Made by a program: the position numbers and the translations under genes
Notes under the pieces: generated by a model
What the model was told of the DNA's origin: nothing
Database searches by the model: none
Seen by the model: the letters and a program-made list of their open reading frames with translations, nothing else
From: RGIG3009 sp045596745
Lineage (GTDB): Bacteria; Bacillota; Clostridia; Oscillospirales; Acutalibacteraceae
Length of the DNA: 10,799 nucleotides
Direction of reading: 5' to 3'
NCBI GenBank assembly: GCA_045596745.1
Contig: JAZODA010000011.1
Coordinates: 1 to 10,799 of the forward strand
Shown here: positions 1 to 4,728 of the stretch, in pieces
How the letters are laid out: each line of letters starts with the position of its first letter
Numbering within the stretch: position 1 is the first letter of the stretch

Positions 1-10
1 TGTGGCGAGT

Positions 11-142
11 TATACATTCGTATATCATCAGCCCCCACGGGGCTGTATATCATCACGCTTTAGCGTGTATCCTCCTGCGACTTGATGAGATACAACACTG
101 CGTGTTGGTGATATACAATGCTTCGCATTGATGATATACAAG
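11..142. repeat. Mirrored array of short hairpins with TGTATATCATCA spacers
   Basis: Four small perfect hairpins are strung together: AGCCCC/GGGGCT (30-44), ACGCT/AGCGT (55-66), CAACAC/GTGTTG (93-107) and CAATGC/GCATTG (116-130). A weaker TATAC/GTATA pair lies at 11-24. Each stem has a different sequence, but the spacers are conserved: TGTATATCATCA in the left half and its reverse complement, TGATGATATACA, in the right half. The spacers therefore pair across the array (20-30 with 129-139; 44-55 with 106-117, one G-U pair; TGTATC 66-71 with GATACA 89-94). The whole element can fold either as a row of hairpins or as one long branched stem. It lacks a coding frame and equal-length unique spacers, so it is not CRISPR. 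It resembles REP/BIME- or MITE-like intergenic repeats; the family is not identified. It may start left of the window. Confidence 0.75.
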
Positions 143-150
143 CCTTCCCC

Positions 151-179
151 TTGATTTATTTCCGTAAAAGTAGTATAAT
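151..179 (+). promoter_or_regulatory. Sigma-A type promoter of the small lipoprotein gene
   Basis: A TTGATT -35 box (151-156) and a perfect TATAAT -10 box (174-179) are separated by exactly 17 bp. Transcription would start near 186, giving a very short leader of about 16 nt before the ATG at 202. The promoter lies just right of the hairpin array, so the array is not part of this mRNA. Confidence 0.8.
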
Positions 180-201
180 GCGCTTTGAAAGGAGTGGTCA
201 A

Positions 202-573
202 ATGAAACGAATGATCTGTTGCTTAATTTGTTTATTGATGTTGTTTTCGTTTGCGGGTTGTAACTCTGATACAAGTCACGTTTGTTCCGGCAATTATTAT
301 GCTGTTGGCGATTATGAGGAAATGTTAACGCCGTATCTTTGGATCGATACTGATAAAAATGAATTTGCACTTGGTGCCGGTTCTATCATTTCTTACGCTG
401 AGCATGGCACATATGAGATCGCTGATGGAAAGGTTATCGCCACTTCGCAAAGCACAACCTTTGAATTTGAGATTAAAGATAATAATACACTTGTTCTGAT
501 TGATAATGGCGATAATGAGTATTTCAAAATCCCTATCAACACACAATTTGTATATAGTGAAGATTTGAGATAG
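202..573 (+). CDS. Small putative lipoprotein, function unknown
   Basis: This 123-residue protein starts at the ATG at 202, chosen because AAAGGAG (188-194) sits 7 nt upstream; an in-frame ATG at 118 lies in the repeat array, upstream of the promoter. Residues 1-19 form a lipoprotein signal peptide (K2, R3, a hydrophobic core, then F17-A18-G19-C20), so C20 should be lipidated and the protein anchored on the outer face of the membrane. The rest is acidic and probably all-beta, with a GTYEI segment at 69-73 followed by alternating strands ending in a TLVLID segment. Similar small beta domains occur in clostridial lipoproteins of unknown function; that resemblance is from memory and is weak. It is transcribed alone from a strong promoter. 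Base composition is visibly more AT-rich than the genes to its right, which could mean recent acquisition. Confidence 0.75.
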   Translation: MKRMICCLICLLMLFSFAGCNSDTSHVCSGNYYAVGDYEEMLTPYLWIDTDKNEFALGAGSIISYAEHGTYEIADGKVIATSQSTTFEFEIKDNNTLVLIDNGDNEYFKIPINTQFVYSEDLR

Positions 574-661
574 TTGCGCACCTTGTCTTCGTTTTTACCT
601 ATATTTACGCACCTTTTTGCCCGTCTTTTTGTTTATCTGAATAACGAGAGTCGAATCGGCT
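574..661. other. AT-rich intergenic spacer without recognisable terminator
   Basis: Between the lipoprotein stop and the GC-rich element there is pyrimidine-rich sequence with an imperfect direct repeat (GCACCTTGTCTTCGTTTTT-like at about 577-595 and GCACCTTTTTGCCCGTC-like at about 609-625). I see no convincing intrinsic terminator for the lipoprotein gene and no credible open reading frame. The remainder of the 574-893 gene-free stretch holds the structured element and the next promoter, listed separately. Confidence 0.5.
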
Positions 662-777
662 ACCCTGTGTCCCGAACCAAGGGTGAGGGACCAGGCAACG
701 CTTGCGGGCACCGCCGCGCAGCGGTGGTCGGCAAGCCGGGCGGATTGCGAAGCAAGACGCGTCCCGTCACGCCGACC
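662..777. other. GC-rich, highly self-complementary intergenic element; possible structured RNA or repeat
   Basis: A sharply GC-rich block in an otherwise AT-rich intergenic region. At the left, ACCCT (662-666)/AGGGT (680-684) interleaves with GTCCC (669-673)/GGGAC (687-691), which is a pseudoknot topology. CACCGC (709-714) pairs with GCGGTG (721-726). A long arm follows: GGTCGGC (726-732) with GCCGACC (771-777), CGGGCG (737-742) with CGTCCCG (760-766, one bulge), capped by TTGC-GAA-GCAA (745-755). GCTTGC (700-705) could alternatively pair with GCAAGC (731-736). The pairings are direct observations. Whether the element acts as RNA, as DNA or is a dispersed repeat is unknown, and the strand cannot be decided. 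It lies upstream of the promoter at 835-863, so it is not a leader riboswitch of the zinc-ribbon gene. Confidence 0.5.
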
Positions 778-834
778 TGTAAAATATGTGACCGCCGTGG
801 GTTCCGCCTTTTCGACATGTTCCGCCTCTTTCGC

Positions 835-863
835 TTGCTTTTCTCGGTATTGTGTGCTATGCT
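835..863 (+). promoter_or_regulatory. Promoter of the zinc-ribbon membrane protein
   Basis: TTGCTT (835-840) and TATGCT (858-863) are spaced by 17 bp, and a TG at 855-856 makes an extended -10. Transcription should start near 870, about 24 nt before the ATG at 894. Confidence 0.7.
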
Positions 864-893
864 GAAATCAATAAATCTAAGGGAGGTCATATA

Positions 894-1472
894 ATGTTTT
901 GCCCAAAGTGCGGTACCCCGATAGATGACAATGCGTTGTTCTGCCCGAAATGCAGTGCTTCGCTGACGGATCAAGCTCCGCAGCAGCCGAACACTGCGCC
1001 GAACTCGCCCCTCACCCCCACGTATGAGTTGCCGATGAAGTGGTTTAAATTCCTGATTTGGTTCTCGTTGTGGGCAAGTGCCATCACCAATGCTGTCAAC
1101 GCGGTTCAAATATTCACCGGTTCCATTTACGGCAGCGAACTCAAAGCGAAACTGATGTATGCCGTATACGGCGGTCTGAAAACGGTAGACCTCCTTGTTG
1201 GTGTGGCTTCCATCGCTATGGCGATTCTGGCCGTTTACACCCGTTTCCGTTTGTCCGGCTTCCACAAAAACGGCCCGAAGATGGTCTCCGTAATGTATGG
1301 TGCGAACGCCGTCATCCAGTTGCTTTACGTCGCAGGCATCTCCACGATTATGCCGTCGGCAATTACGGATGATATCGTTACCAACGTCGTTTTGACTGTG
1401 GCTACCAGTTTCCTGATGGTAGTACTCAACCACACCTACTTCAAAAAGCGCGAGCATCTGTTCGTCAACTGA
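894..1472 (+). CDS. Zinc-ribbon domain membrane protein
   Basis: A 192-residue protein. The ATG at 894 is chosen because AAGGGAGG (879-886) lies 7 nt upstream; an in-frame ATG at 852 falls within the promoter. The N-terminus is a compact zinc ribbon with two CPKC knuckles (C3/C6 and C17/C20), of the kind annotated as zinc_ribbon_2/DUF2116-like. A Pro/Gln/Thr-rich linker (about 25-47) leads to a hydrophobic region with about four predicted membrane helices (roughly 51-75, 97-117, 128-152, 160-178), then a basic tail. Zinc ribbons fused to membrane helices are common in Clostridia and their role is unknown. The ribbon should face the cytoplasm. It is monocistronic, with its own promoter and a strong terminator 11 nt after the stop. 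A second zinc-finger membrane protein lies at 3520-4572, but the two are not similar beyond the general plan. Confidence 0.85.
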   Translation: MFCPKCGTPIDDNALFCPKCSASLTDQAPQQPNTAPNSPLTPTYELPMKWFKFLIWFSLWASAITNAVNAVQIFTGSIYGSELKAKLMYAVYGGLKTVDLLVGVASIAMAILAVYTRFRLSGFHKNGPKMVSVMYGANAVIQLLYVAGISTIMPSAITDDIVTNVVLTVATSFLMVVLNHTYFKKREHLFVN

Positions 1473-1483
1473 TTGCACGCAAC

Positions 1484-1516
1484 AAAAAGCAGCAGCCGAG
1501 TGGCTGCTGCTTTTTT
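1484..1516 (+). terminator. Intrinsic terminator, first copy of a duplicated 37-bp sequence
   Basis: A 9-bp perfect stem, GCAGCAGCC (1489-1497)/GGCTGCTGC (1502-1510), with a GAGT loop is followed by six T residues and preceded by five A residues. The block 1481-1517 is identical to 3476-3512. Confidence 0.92.
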
Positions 1517-1541
1517 ATTGCCTCTTTCCCAAAATTCAGGG

Positions 1542-1570
1542 TTGACAATTCTAATACTTCGTGTTACGAT
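1542..1570 (+). promoter_or_regulatory. Promoter of the PadR operon
   Basis: A consensus TTGACA -35 (1542-1547) and TACGAT -10 (1565-1570) are separated by 17 bp, and a TG at 1562-1563 gives an extended -10. The palindromic operator at 1552-1576 covers the spacer and the whole -10 box. Confidence 0.85.
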
Positions 1571-1576
1571 GTATTA
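1552..1576. promoter_or_regulatory. Palindromic operator, probable PadR autoregulatory site
   Basis: A 25-bp palindrome centred on 1564 has 10 of its 12 arm pairs complementary: outer arms TAATAC (1552-1557)/GTATTA (1571-1576) and inner arms TCGT (1559-1562)/ACGA (1566-1569). It overlaps the -10 box and lies directly upstream of the PadR gene. PadR proteins are dimers that usually bind palindromes in their own promoter, so repression of this operon by its first gene product is a reasonable inference. Confidence 0.75.
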
Positions 1577-1594
1577 CGCAAGAGGAGGTATCCT

Positions 1595-1912
1595 ATGGAC
1601 AATCAGTTGAAACGAGGATTCCTGGATGTATGCGTACTGGCGGCCATCAAGGACGAGGAATCCTACGGTTACAAAATCATCAAGGATATGAAACCGTATA
1701 TCGAGCTGTCCGAATCCACGCTGTACACCATCCTGAAACGGCTGGAAACGGCGCAGGCGCTCGTCGTTCGCACTGTCGAACACGGCGGCAGGCTCCGCAA
1801 ATACTACCGCATTACCGGCGAAGGGTTGCGCCGTATTGAAACCTTTAAAAGTGAGTGGGCAGAGATGCTGTCCATCTATCGTTTTGTCACCAAGGAGGAT
1901 CGCAATGAATAA
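1595..1912 (+). CDS. PadR family transcriptional regulator
   Basis: A 105-residue winged-helix protein of the short PadR subfamily (PadR-s1), essentially the DNA-binding domain plus a short helical dimerisation tail. AGAGGAGG (1581-1588) precedes the ATG at 1595. Family hallmarks are visible: the SYGYKII segment at 23-29, the recognition-helix region ending in STLYTILKRLE (41-51), and the wing GRLRKYYRIT (65-74) followed by GEGLRRIE. PadR proteins repress, and respond to small hydrophobic ligands or membrane stress; the ligand here is unknown. It is the first gene of a three-gene operon, and its last 8 bp overlap the next reading frame (ATG at 1905, PadR stop at 1910-1912). PadR followed by HAAS and DUF4097 proteins is a recurrent Firmicute arrangement. 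Autoregulation through the palindrome at 1552-1576 is inferred. Confidence 0.93.
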   Translation: MDNQLKRGFLDVCVLAAIKDEESYGYKIIKDMKPYIELSESTLYTILKRLETAQALVVRTVEHGGRLRKYYRITGEGLRRIETFKSEWAEMLSIYRFVTKEDRNE

Positions 1913-2507
1913 ACGAGAATTTCTCGACCGTCTGCGCGCTGCACTGGATGGCTTGCCGCAAGCGGATATCGAAGAATGCCTGATTTTCTACGAAGAGATG
2001 ATTGAGGATCGCATCGAAGCAGGCTTGTCCGAGGAGGAAGCTGTGGCGGCGGCAGGTACCGTTGAAGAGGTCGTCGCACAGGTGAAGGCAGACGCTTCTG
2101 CCGAAAAGAGTGCCGAAGGGCGTCCCGCTCCTCGTCGTCAGCTCAAGAAAAGAGACATCCTGCTGATTGCGTTGGGCTCTCCCCTGTGGTTTCCGCTGGC
2201 GCTCGCCGCGCTCTCGGTCGTTTTCTCCCTGTATGTCGCCGTGTGGGCGGTCATCGTTTCGCTGTGGAGTGTGTTTGCCGCGCTGATTGCCGGCGCGTTG
2301 AGTTGCCTTGTTTTCGGCATCGGCACCATCATCGGCGGTGCTGTTCCTGCAGGAATCGCGCTTGTCGGCGCGGCGCTCATCTGCGCCGCGGCATCCATCT
2401 TCACTTTCTTCGGATGCCTCGCAATAACCAAACACACCGTCCGTCTGACGAGATTGTGTGTGCTGTGGATTAAACGCCACACGGCAAAAAAGGAGGTTGC
2501 GAGATGA
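1905..2507 (+). CDS. HAAS domain (DUF1700) membrane protein
   Basis: A 200-residue protein starting at ATG 1905, with AAGGAGG (1892-1898) 6 nt upstream inside the end of the PadR gene. Residues 1-64 match the HAAS signalling domain: MNKREFLDRLRAAL, then LP, then an acidic helix with YEEMIEDRIEAG (29-40) and SEEEAVAAAG (42-51). This alpha-helical domain is typically found next to PadR regulators, and the family is proposed to link the regulator to a membrane partner. A charged linker (66-83) leads to a strongly hydrophobic region of three to four helices (about 84-175) ending in a basic tail. The N-terminus should be cytoplasmic. The gene overlaps its upstream neighbour by 8 bp and its downstream neighbour by 4 bp, which points to translational coupling and a fixed stoichiometry. 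Its biochemical role is not established. Confidence 0.88.
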   Translation: MNKREFLDRLRAALDGLPQADIEECLIFYEEMIEDRIEAGLSEEEAVAAAGTVEEVVAQVKADASAEKSAEGRPAPRRQLKKRDILLIALGSPLWFPLALAALSVVFSLYVAVWAVIVSLWSVFAALIAGALSCLVFGIGTIIGGAVPAGIALVGAALICAAASIFTFFGCLAITKHTVRLTRLCVLWIKRHTAKKEVAR

Positions 2508-3466
2508 GTAAGAAAACAAAACGCTGGCTCATCGCAGCGACCGGACTGTTGATTGCCGGAATTTTGATGTTTGGAGGCACCTTTGCTATGTTGGATTGGG
2601 ATTTCACAAAACTCTCCGAAAGCAAATACGACACCGTCACCCACACCGTTACCGACACGTTTGACAGCCTTTCTGTCAGCACGTTGACCGCCGATGTTTC
2701 GTTTGTGCTGTCGGAGGACGGCAAAACCACCATCATCTGCCACGAGCAGAAAAACCGCAAGCACGCTGTCTCGGTGCAGGACGGCACGCTGGTCATTGAG
2801 GTTGAGGACACCCGAAAATGGTACGAATACATCGATGTGGACTTTGATACGCCGACAATTACGGTGTCTCTCCCCCGCACCGAATACGAGACGCTGTCCA
2901 TCGACTCTTCCACGGGCGATGTGACTGTTCCGAGCGATTTCCGCTTTAACAGTCTCGCCGTTTCGCAAACCACCGGCAGTATCGACTGCGCCGCATCCGT
3001 CACAGGTGCTGTTTCCATCAAAACCACCACCGGCAATATTTGCGTGAAAAACGCCGCGGTGGGTTCGCTGGATTTGTCCGCCACCACCGGCGGTATCACC
3101 CTCTCCAAAGTAACCTGCGCGGGCGATGTCCGTTTGTCGATTACCACCGGCTCTTGCAACATCAGCGACCTTACCTGCAACAACCTGACCTCGACGGGAT
3201 GTACAGGGAAAAACACGATGAGCAACCTCATTGCCAACGGAAAACTCGTGGTTGAAAGAACCGTCGGCGACGTGACGTTGGACGGCTGTGACGCCGCAGA
3301 AATTGCCATCGAAACCGGAACCGGCGACGTTCGGGGACATCTCTTGTCCGACAAGGTGTTTATTACAAACACTTCCACCGGCAGTATCGACGTTCCCAAA
3401 AGCATCACCGGCGGTCTGTGCGAAATCCGCACCACCACCGGTAATATCACGATGACGGTTGGTTAA
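2504..3466 (+). CDS. DUF4097 family beta-strand repeat protein
   Basis: A 320-residue protein starting at ATG 2504, which overlaps the upstream TGA as ATGA; AAGGAGG (2490-2496) is 7 nt upstream. A basic N-terminus and one membrane helix (about 8-29) place the rest outside the cell, with no obvious lipobox. Residues 45-120 look like the usual lead-in beta region. From 136 onward a degenerate [ST]-[TV]-G-x-[IV] motif recurs every 19-20 residues: STGDV 136, TTGSI 156, TTGNI 175, TTGGI 194, TTGSC 214, a degenerate STG at 230, TVGDV 253, GTGDV 272, STGSI 291, TTGNI 311. This is the pattern of a right-handed beta-solenoid, as in DUF4097 ('adhesin' family) proteins. Partners of PadR/HAAS operons are thought to serve envelope stress sensing or protection; no ligand is known. 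At the DNA level, ACCACCGGC is repeated in the motif codons. Confidence 0.9.
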   Translation: MSKKTKRWLIAATGLLIAGILMFGGTFAMLDWDFTKLSESKYDTVTHTVTDTFDSLSVSTLTADVSFVLSEDGKTTIICHEQKNRKHAVSVQDGTLVIEVEDTRKWYEYIDVDFDTPTITVSLPRTEYETLSIDSSTGDVTVPSDFRFNSLAVSQTTGSIDCAASVTGAVSIKTTTGNICVKNAAVGSLDLSATTGGITLSKVTCAGDVRLSITTGSCNISDLTCNNLTSTGCTGKNTMSNLIANGKLVVERTVGDVTLDGCDAAEIAIETGTGDVRGHLLSDKVFITNTSTGSIDVPKSITGGLCEIRTTTGNITMTVG

Positions 3467-3478
3467 TCGAGAATAAAC

Positions 3479-3511
3479 AAAAAGCAGCAGCCGAGTGGCT
3501 GCTGCTTTTTT
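3479..3511. terminator. Bidirectional terminator, second copy of the duplicated 37-bp sequence
   Basis: The stem GCAGCAGCC (3484-3492)/GGCTGCTGC (3497-3505) with a GAGT loop has six T residues on its right and five A residues on its left. It can therefore end the PadR operon rightward and the converging zinc-finger gene (stop at 3520-3522) leftward. The block 3476-3512 is identical to 1481-1517. Confidence 0.9.
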
Positions 3512-3519
3512 AATTGTAA

Positions 3520-4572
3520 TCAGCTCAGCGCTTCCAGATTTTTGCGTTCTGCCTCGAGTTTAGCAATAATCTTGCCCTCGCGCTCCTTACGCGCCTTGCT
3601 CTTGGGGAACGGGATGAACAACAAAATACATGCCAACACGCCCAAAGCCAGACAAAGGAAGGCGTACGGTTCCTCATCATAGTAAGCGAAGAACTGGTCC
3701 GTAATGAAGAAACCGGCAGCGCCGAGAAATAACGCAAGGAATCCCAGGCAACCGTGAGAGGCGGTCTTCGACGACAACAACTTGATTCGTCCGTTCACTT
3801 CCGTCAGCCACTTCTGGATATAAGACTCGGTGGTCGTGGGGGCATATTTCGTAATTTGCTTAAGCATATCGATATTCATTTTTTCTTTGAACGCTTCGCT
3901 GTCGTTGGTATACATCTCAAACGTAGCGACAAAAGCTTTCTTGATCATCGTCTCGCATATGCTGTCTTTGCCAAAAGCAAGGTCCAGAGAAGTACCAATC
4001 GAATAGCACAGAAGAAGCGCCGCCAACGCACGCTGACGGAACTCTCCGATATGCTGCGCACGAATGCTGCTATCGATGCCGTCATAGTGCTTTTTAGCAG
4101 CTTTATACAGCATAAACGCCATTGCCGTGCCGCTGTCCACAAGCTCCTTGACTGCTACAGGTTGCTTCACAGAAGGCGTATGCTCCTTAATCAGCATAAC
4201 CACCGTGCTCAGGTTTCCGGTGATAAGGTTCGCGGCAGAAGCAATGTTGGCAATATTGGTCTGTGCCGCCGTGCAATACACCGAATAATACGCACTTTCC
4301 CAATCGTTGGGGTTTTCCGCCTGCACCATACCATAGTACTTTGCGGCATCCGCATCGTTGCCGCTTTCCTTTGCACGACGAGCGAGCAACAGGTATTTTT
4401 CGGCATCCGACGAGGACGCCTCAGAAGCCACAGGCGCTTCGCCCTCTACCTCTTTCATCAGATTGCGTGCTTCTTCCGTGGAATATTTTGCACCGCAGGA
4501 TTTGCAAACAAAAACGCCATCCTGCTTCACAACGTCGCGGCTGTCACACAATTCACAAACGATAACTTTCAT
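3520..4572 (-). CDS. TFIIB-type zinc-finger, TPR-like membrane protein
   Basis: A 350-residue protein read leftward from the ATG at 4570-4572, with AGAGGAG (4581-4587) upstream. Residues 1-35 form a zinc finger of the TFIIB/rubredoxin-knuckle type (C6-x2-C9 and C23-x2-C26, with GVFVCKSCGAKYS), usually seen in clostridial proteins annotated 'TFIIB-type zinc finger'. Residues 36-55 are a Glu/Ser/Ala-rich linker. Residues 55-95 resemble a single TPR-like helix pair (KYLLLARRAKESGNDADAAKYY, split here as residues 59-80). A long helical middle part follows (100-268), with no motif I recognise. Two membrane helices (about 275-295 and 303-322) precede a highly charged coiled-coil-like tail. The cysteine finger, TPR and tail are probably cytoplasmic. 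It is divergent from the XRE gene with overlapping promoters and convergent with the PadR operon. Function unknown. Confidence 0.85.
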   Translation of the reverse strand: MKVIVCELCDSRDVVKQDGVFVCKSCGAKYSTEEARNLMKEVEGEAPVASEASSSDAEKYLLLARRAKESGNDADAAKYYGMVQAENPNDWESAYYSVYCTAAQTNIANIASAANLITGNLSTVVMLIKEHTPSVKQPVAVKELVDSGTAMAFMLYKAAKKHYDGIDSSIRAQHIGEFRQRALAALLLCYSIGTSLDLAFGKDSICETMIKKAFVATFEMYTNDSEAFKEKMNIDMLKQITKYAPTTTESYIQKWLTEVNGRIKLLSSKTASHGCLGFLALFLGAAGFFITDQFFAYYDEEPYAFLCLALGVLACILLFIPFPKSKARKEREGKIIAKLEAERKNLEALS

Positions 4573-4625
4573 AAAATCGTCTCCTCTCGGTTGCGCAGGT
4601 GAAACATAACACCGGCGCTTGTTTA

Positions 4626-4642
4626 TAGTTGATTTTTAACTA
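4626..4642. promoter_or_regulatory. Inverted repeat in the leader of the zinc-finger gene
   Basis: TAGTT (4626-4630) and AACTA (4638-4642) form a dyad just downstream of the predicted leftward start site (about 4644). The heptamer TAGTTGA recurs at 4686-4692, beside the rightward -10 box. These may be binding sites for the adjacent XRE protein, but that is inference. Confidence 0.4.
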
Positions 4643-4650
4643 CAAAAATG

Positions 4651-4679
4651 ATTATAGTGCAGTTTGCTCTATTAGTCAA
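4651..4679 (-). promoter_or_regulatory. Promoter of the zinc-finger membrane protein
   Basis: On the minus strand, TTGACT (4674-4679) and a perfect TATAAT (4651-4656) are separated by 17 bp. Transcription would begin near 4644, giving a leader of about 70 nt. Confidence 0.85.
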
Positions 4680-4695
4680 GGCGAGTAGTTGAATT

Positions 4696-4704
4696 TGCTA
4701 TAAT
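4696..4704 (+). promoter_or_regulatory. Extended -10 promoter of the XRE gene
   Basis: TGCTATAAT (4696-4704) is a perfect extended -10 element. No good -35 box lies 16-18 bp upstream, where the -35 box of the opposite promoter (4674-4679) is found. The two divergent promoters thus share DNA. Confidence 0.65.
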
Positions 4705-4728
4705 TTTATCGAAAGGGGTGGTTAGCAA

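Noticed and set aside
1..142. CRISPR-like regular repeats
   Set aside because: The units are not direct repeats with unique spacers. They are mirrored around the centre, the intervening sequences are hairpins, and no cas gene is present.
118..201. Longer start for the lipoprotein at ATG 118
   Set aside because: It would begin inside the repeat array and upstream of the -10 box, and would hide the signal peptide. The ATG at 202 has a good ribosome site.
641..675. tRNA-like T-arm (GTCGAATCGGC region)
   Set aside because: No acceptor, anticodon or D-arm can be assembled on either strand around it.
687..756. HDV-like ribozyme fold in the structured element
   Set aside because: CTTGC (701-705)/GCAAG (752-756) preceded by GCGAA resembles the P2 and J4/2 part. 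However, the only candidate P1 is 5 bp (GACCA/TGGTC) and competes with the CACCGC hairpin, and the first junction is too long. The fit is poor.
574..894. 106-residue open frame on the plus strand across the intergenic region
   Set aside because: It has no ribosome site, its sequence is arginine-rich read-through of the GC-rich structured element, and it overlaps the next promoter. It is probably spurious.
660..1478. 272-residue open frame on the minus strand
   Set aside because: It runs antisense to the zinc-ribbon membrane protein and through the GC-rich element, has no ribosome site and shows no family motif.
2138..3340. 400-residue open frame on the minus strand
   Set aside because: It is antisense to the HAAS and DUF4097 genes, which have clear families and ribosome sites. 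The frame is open because of codon bias in those genes.
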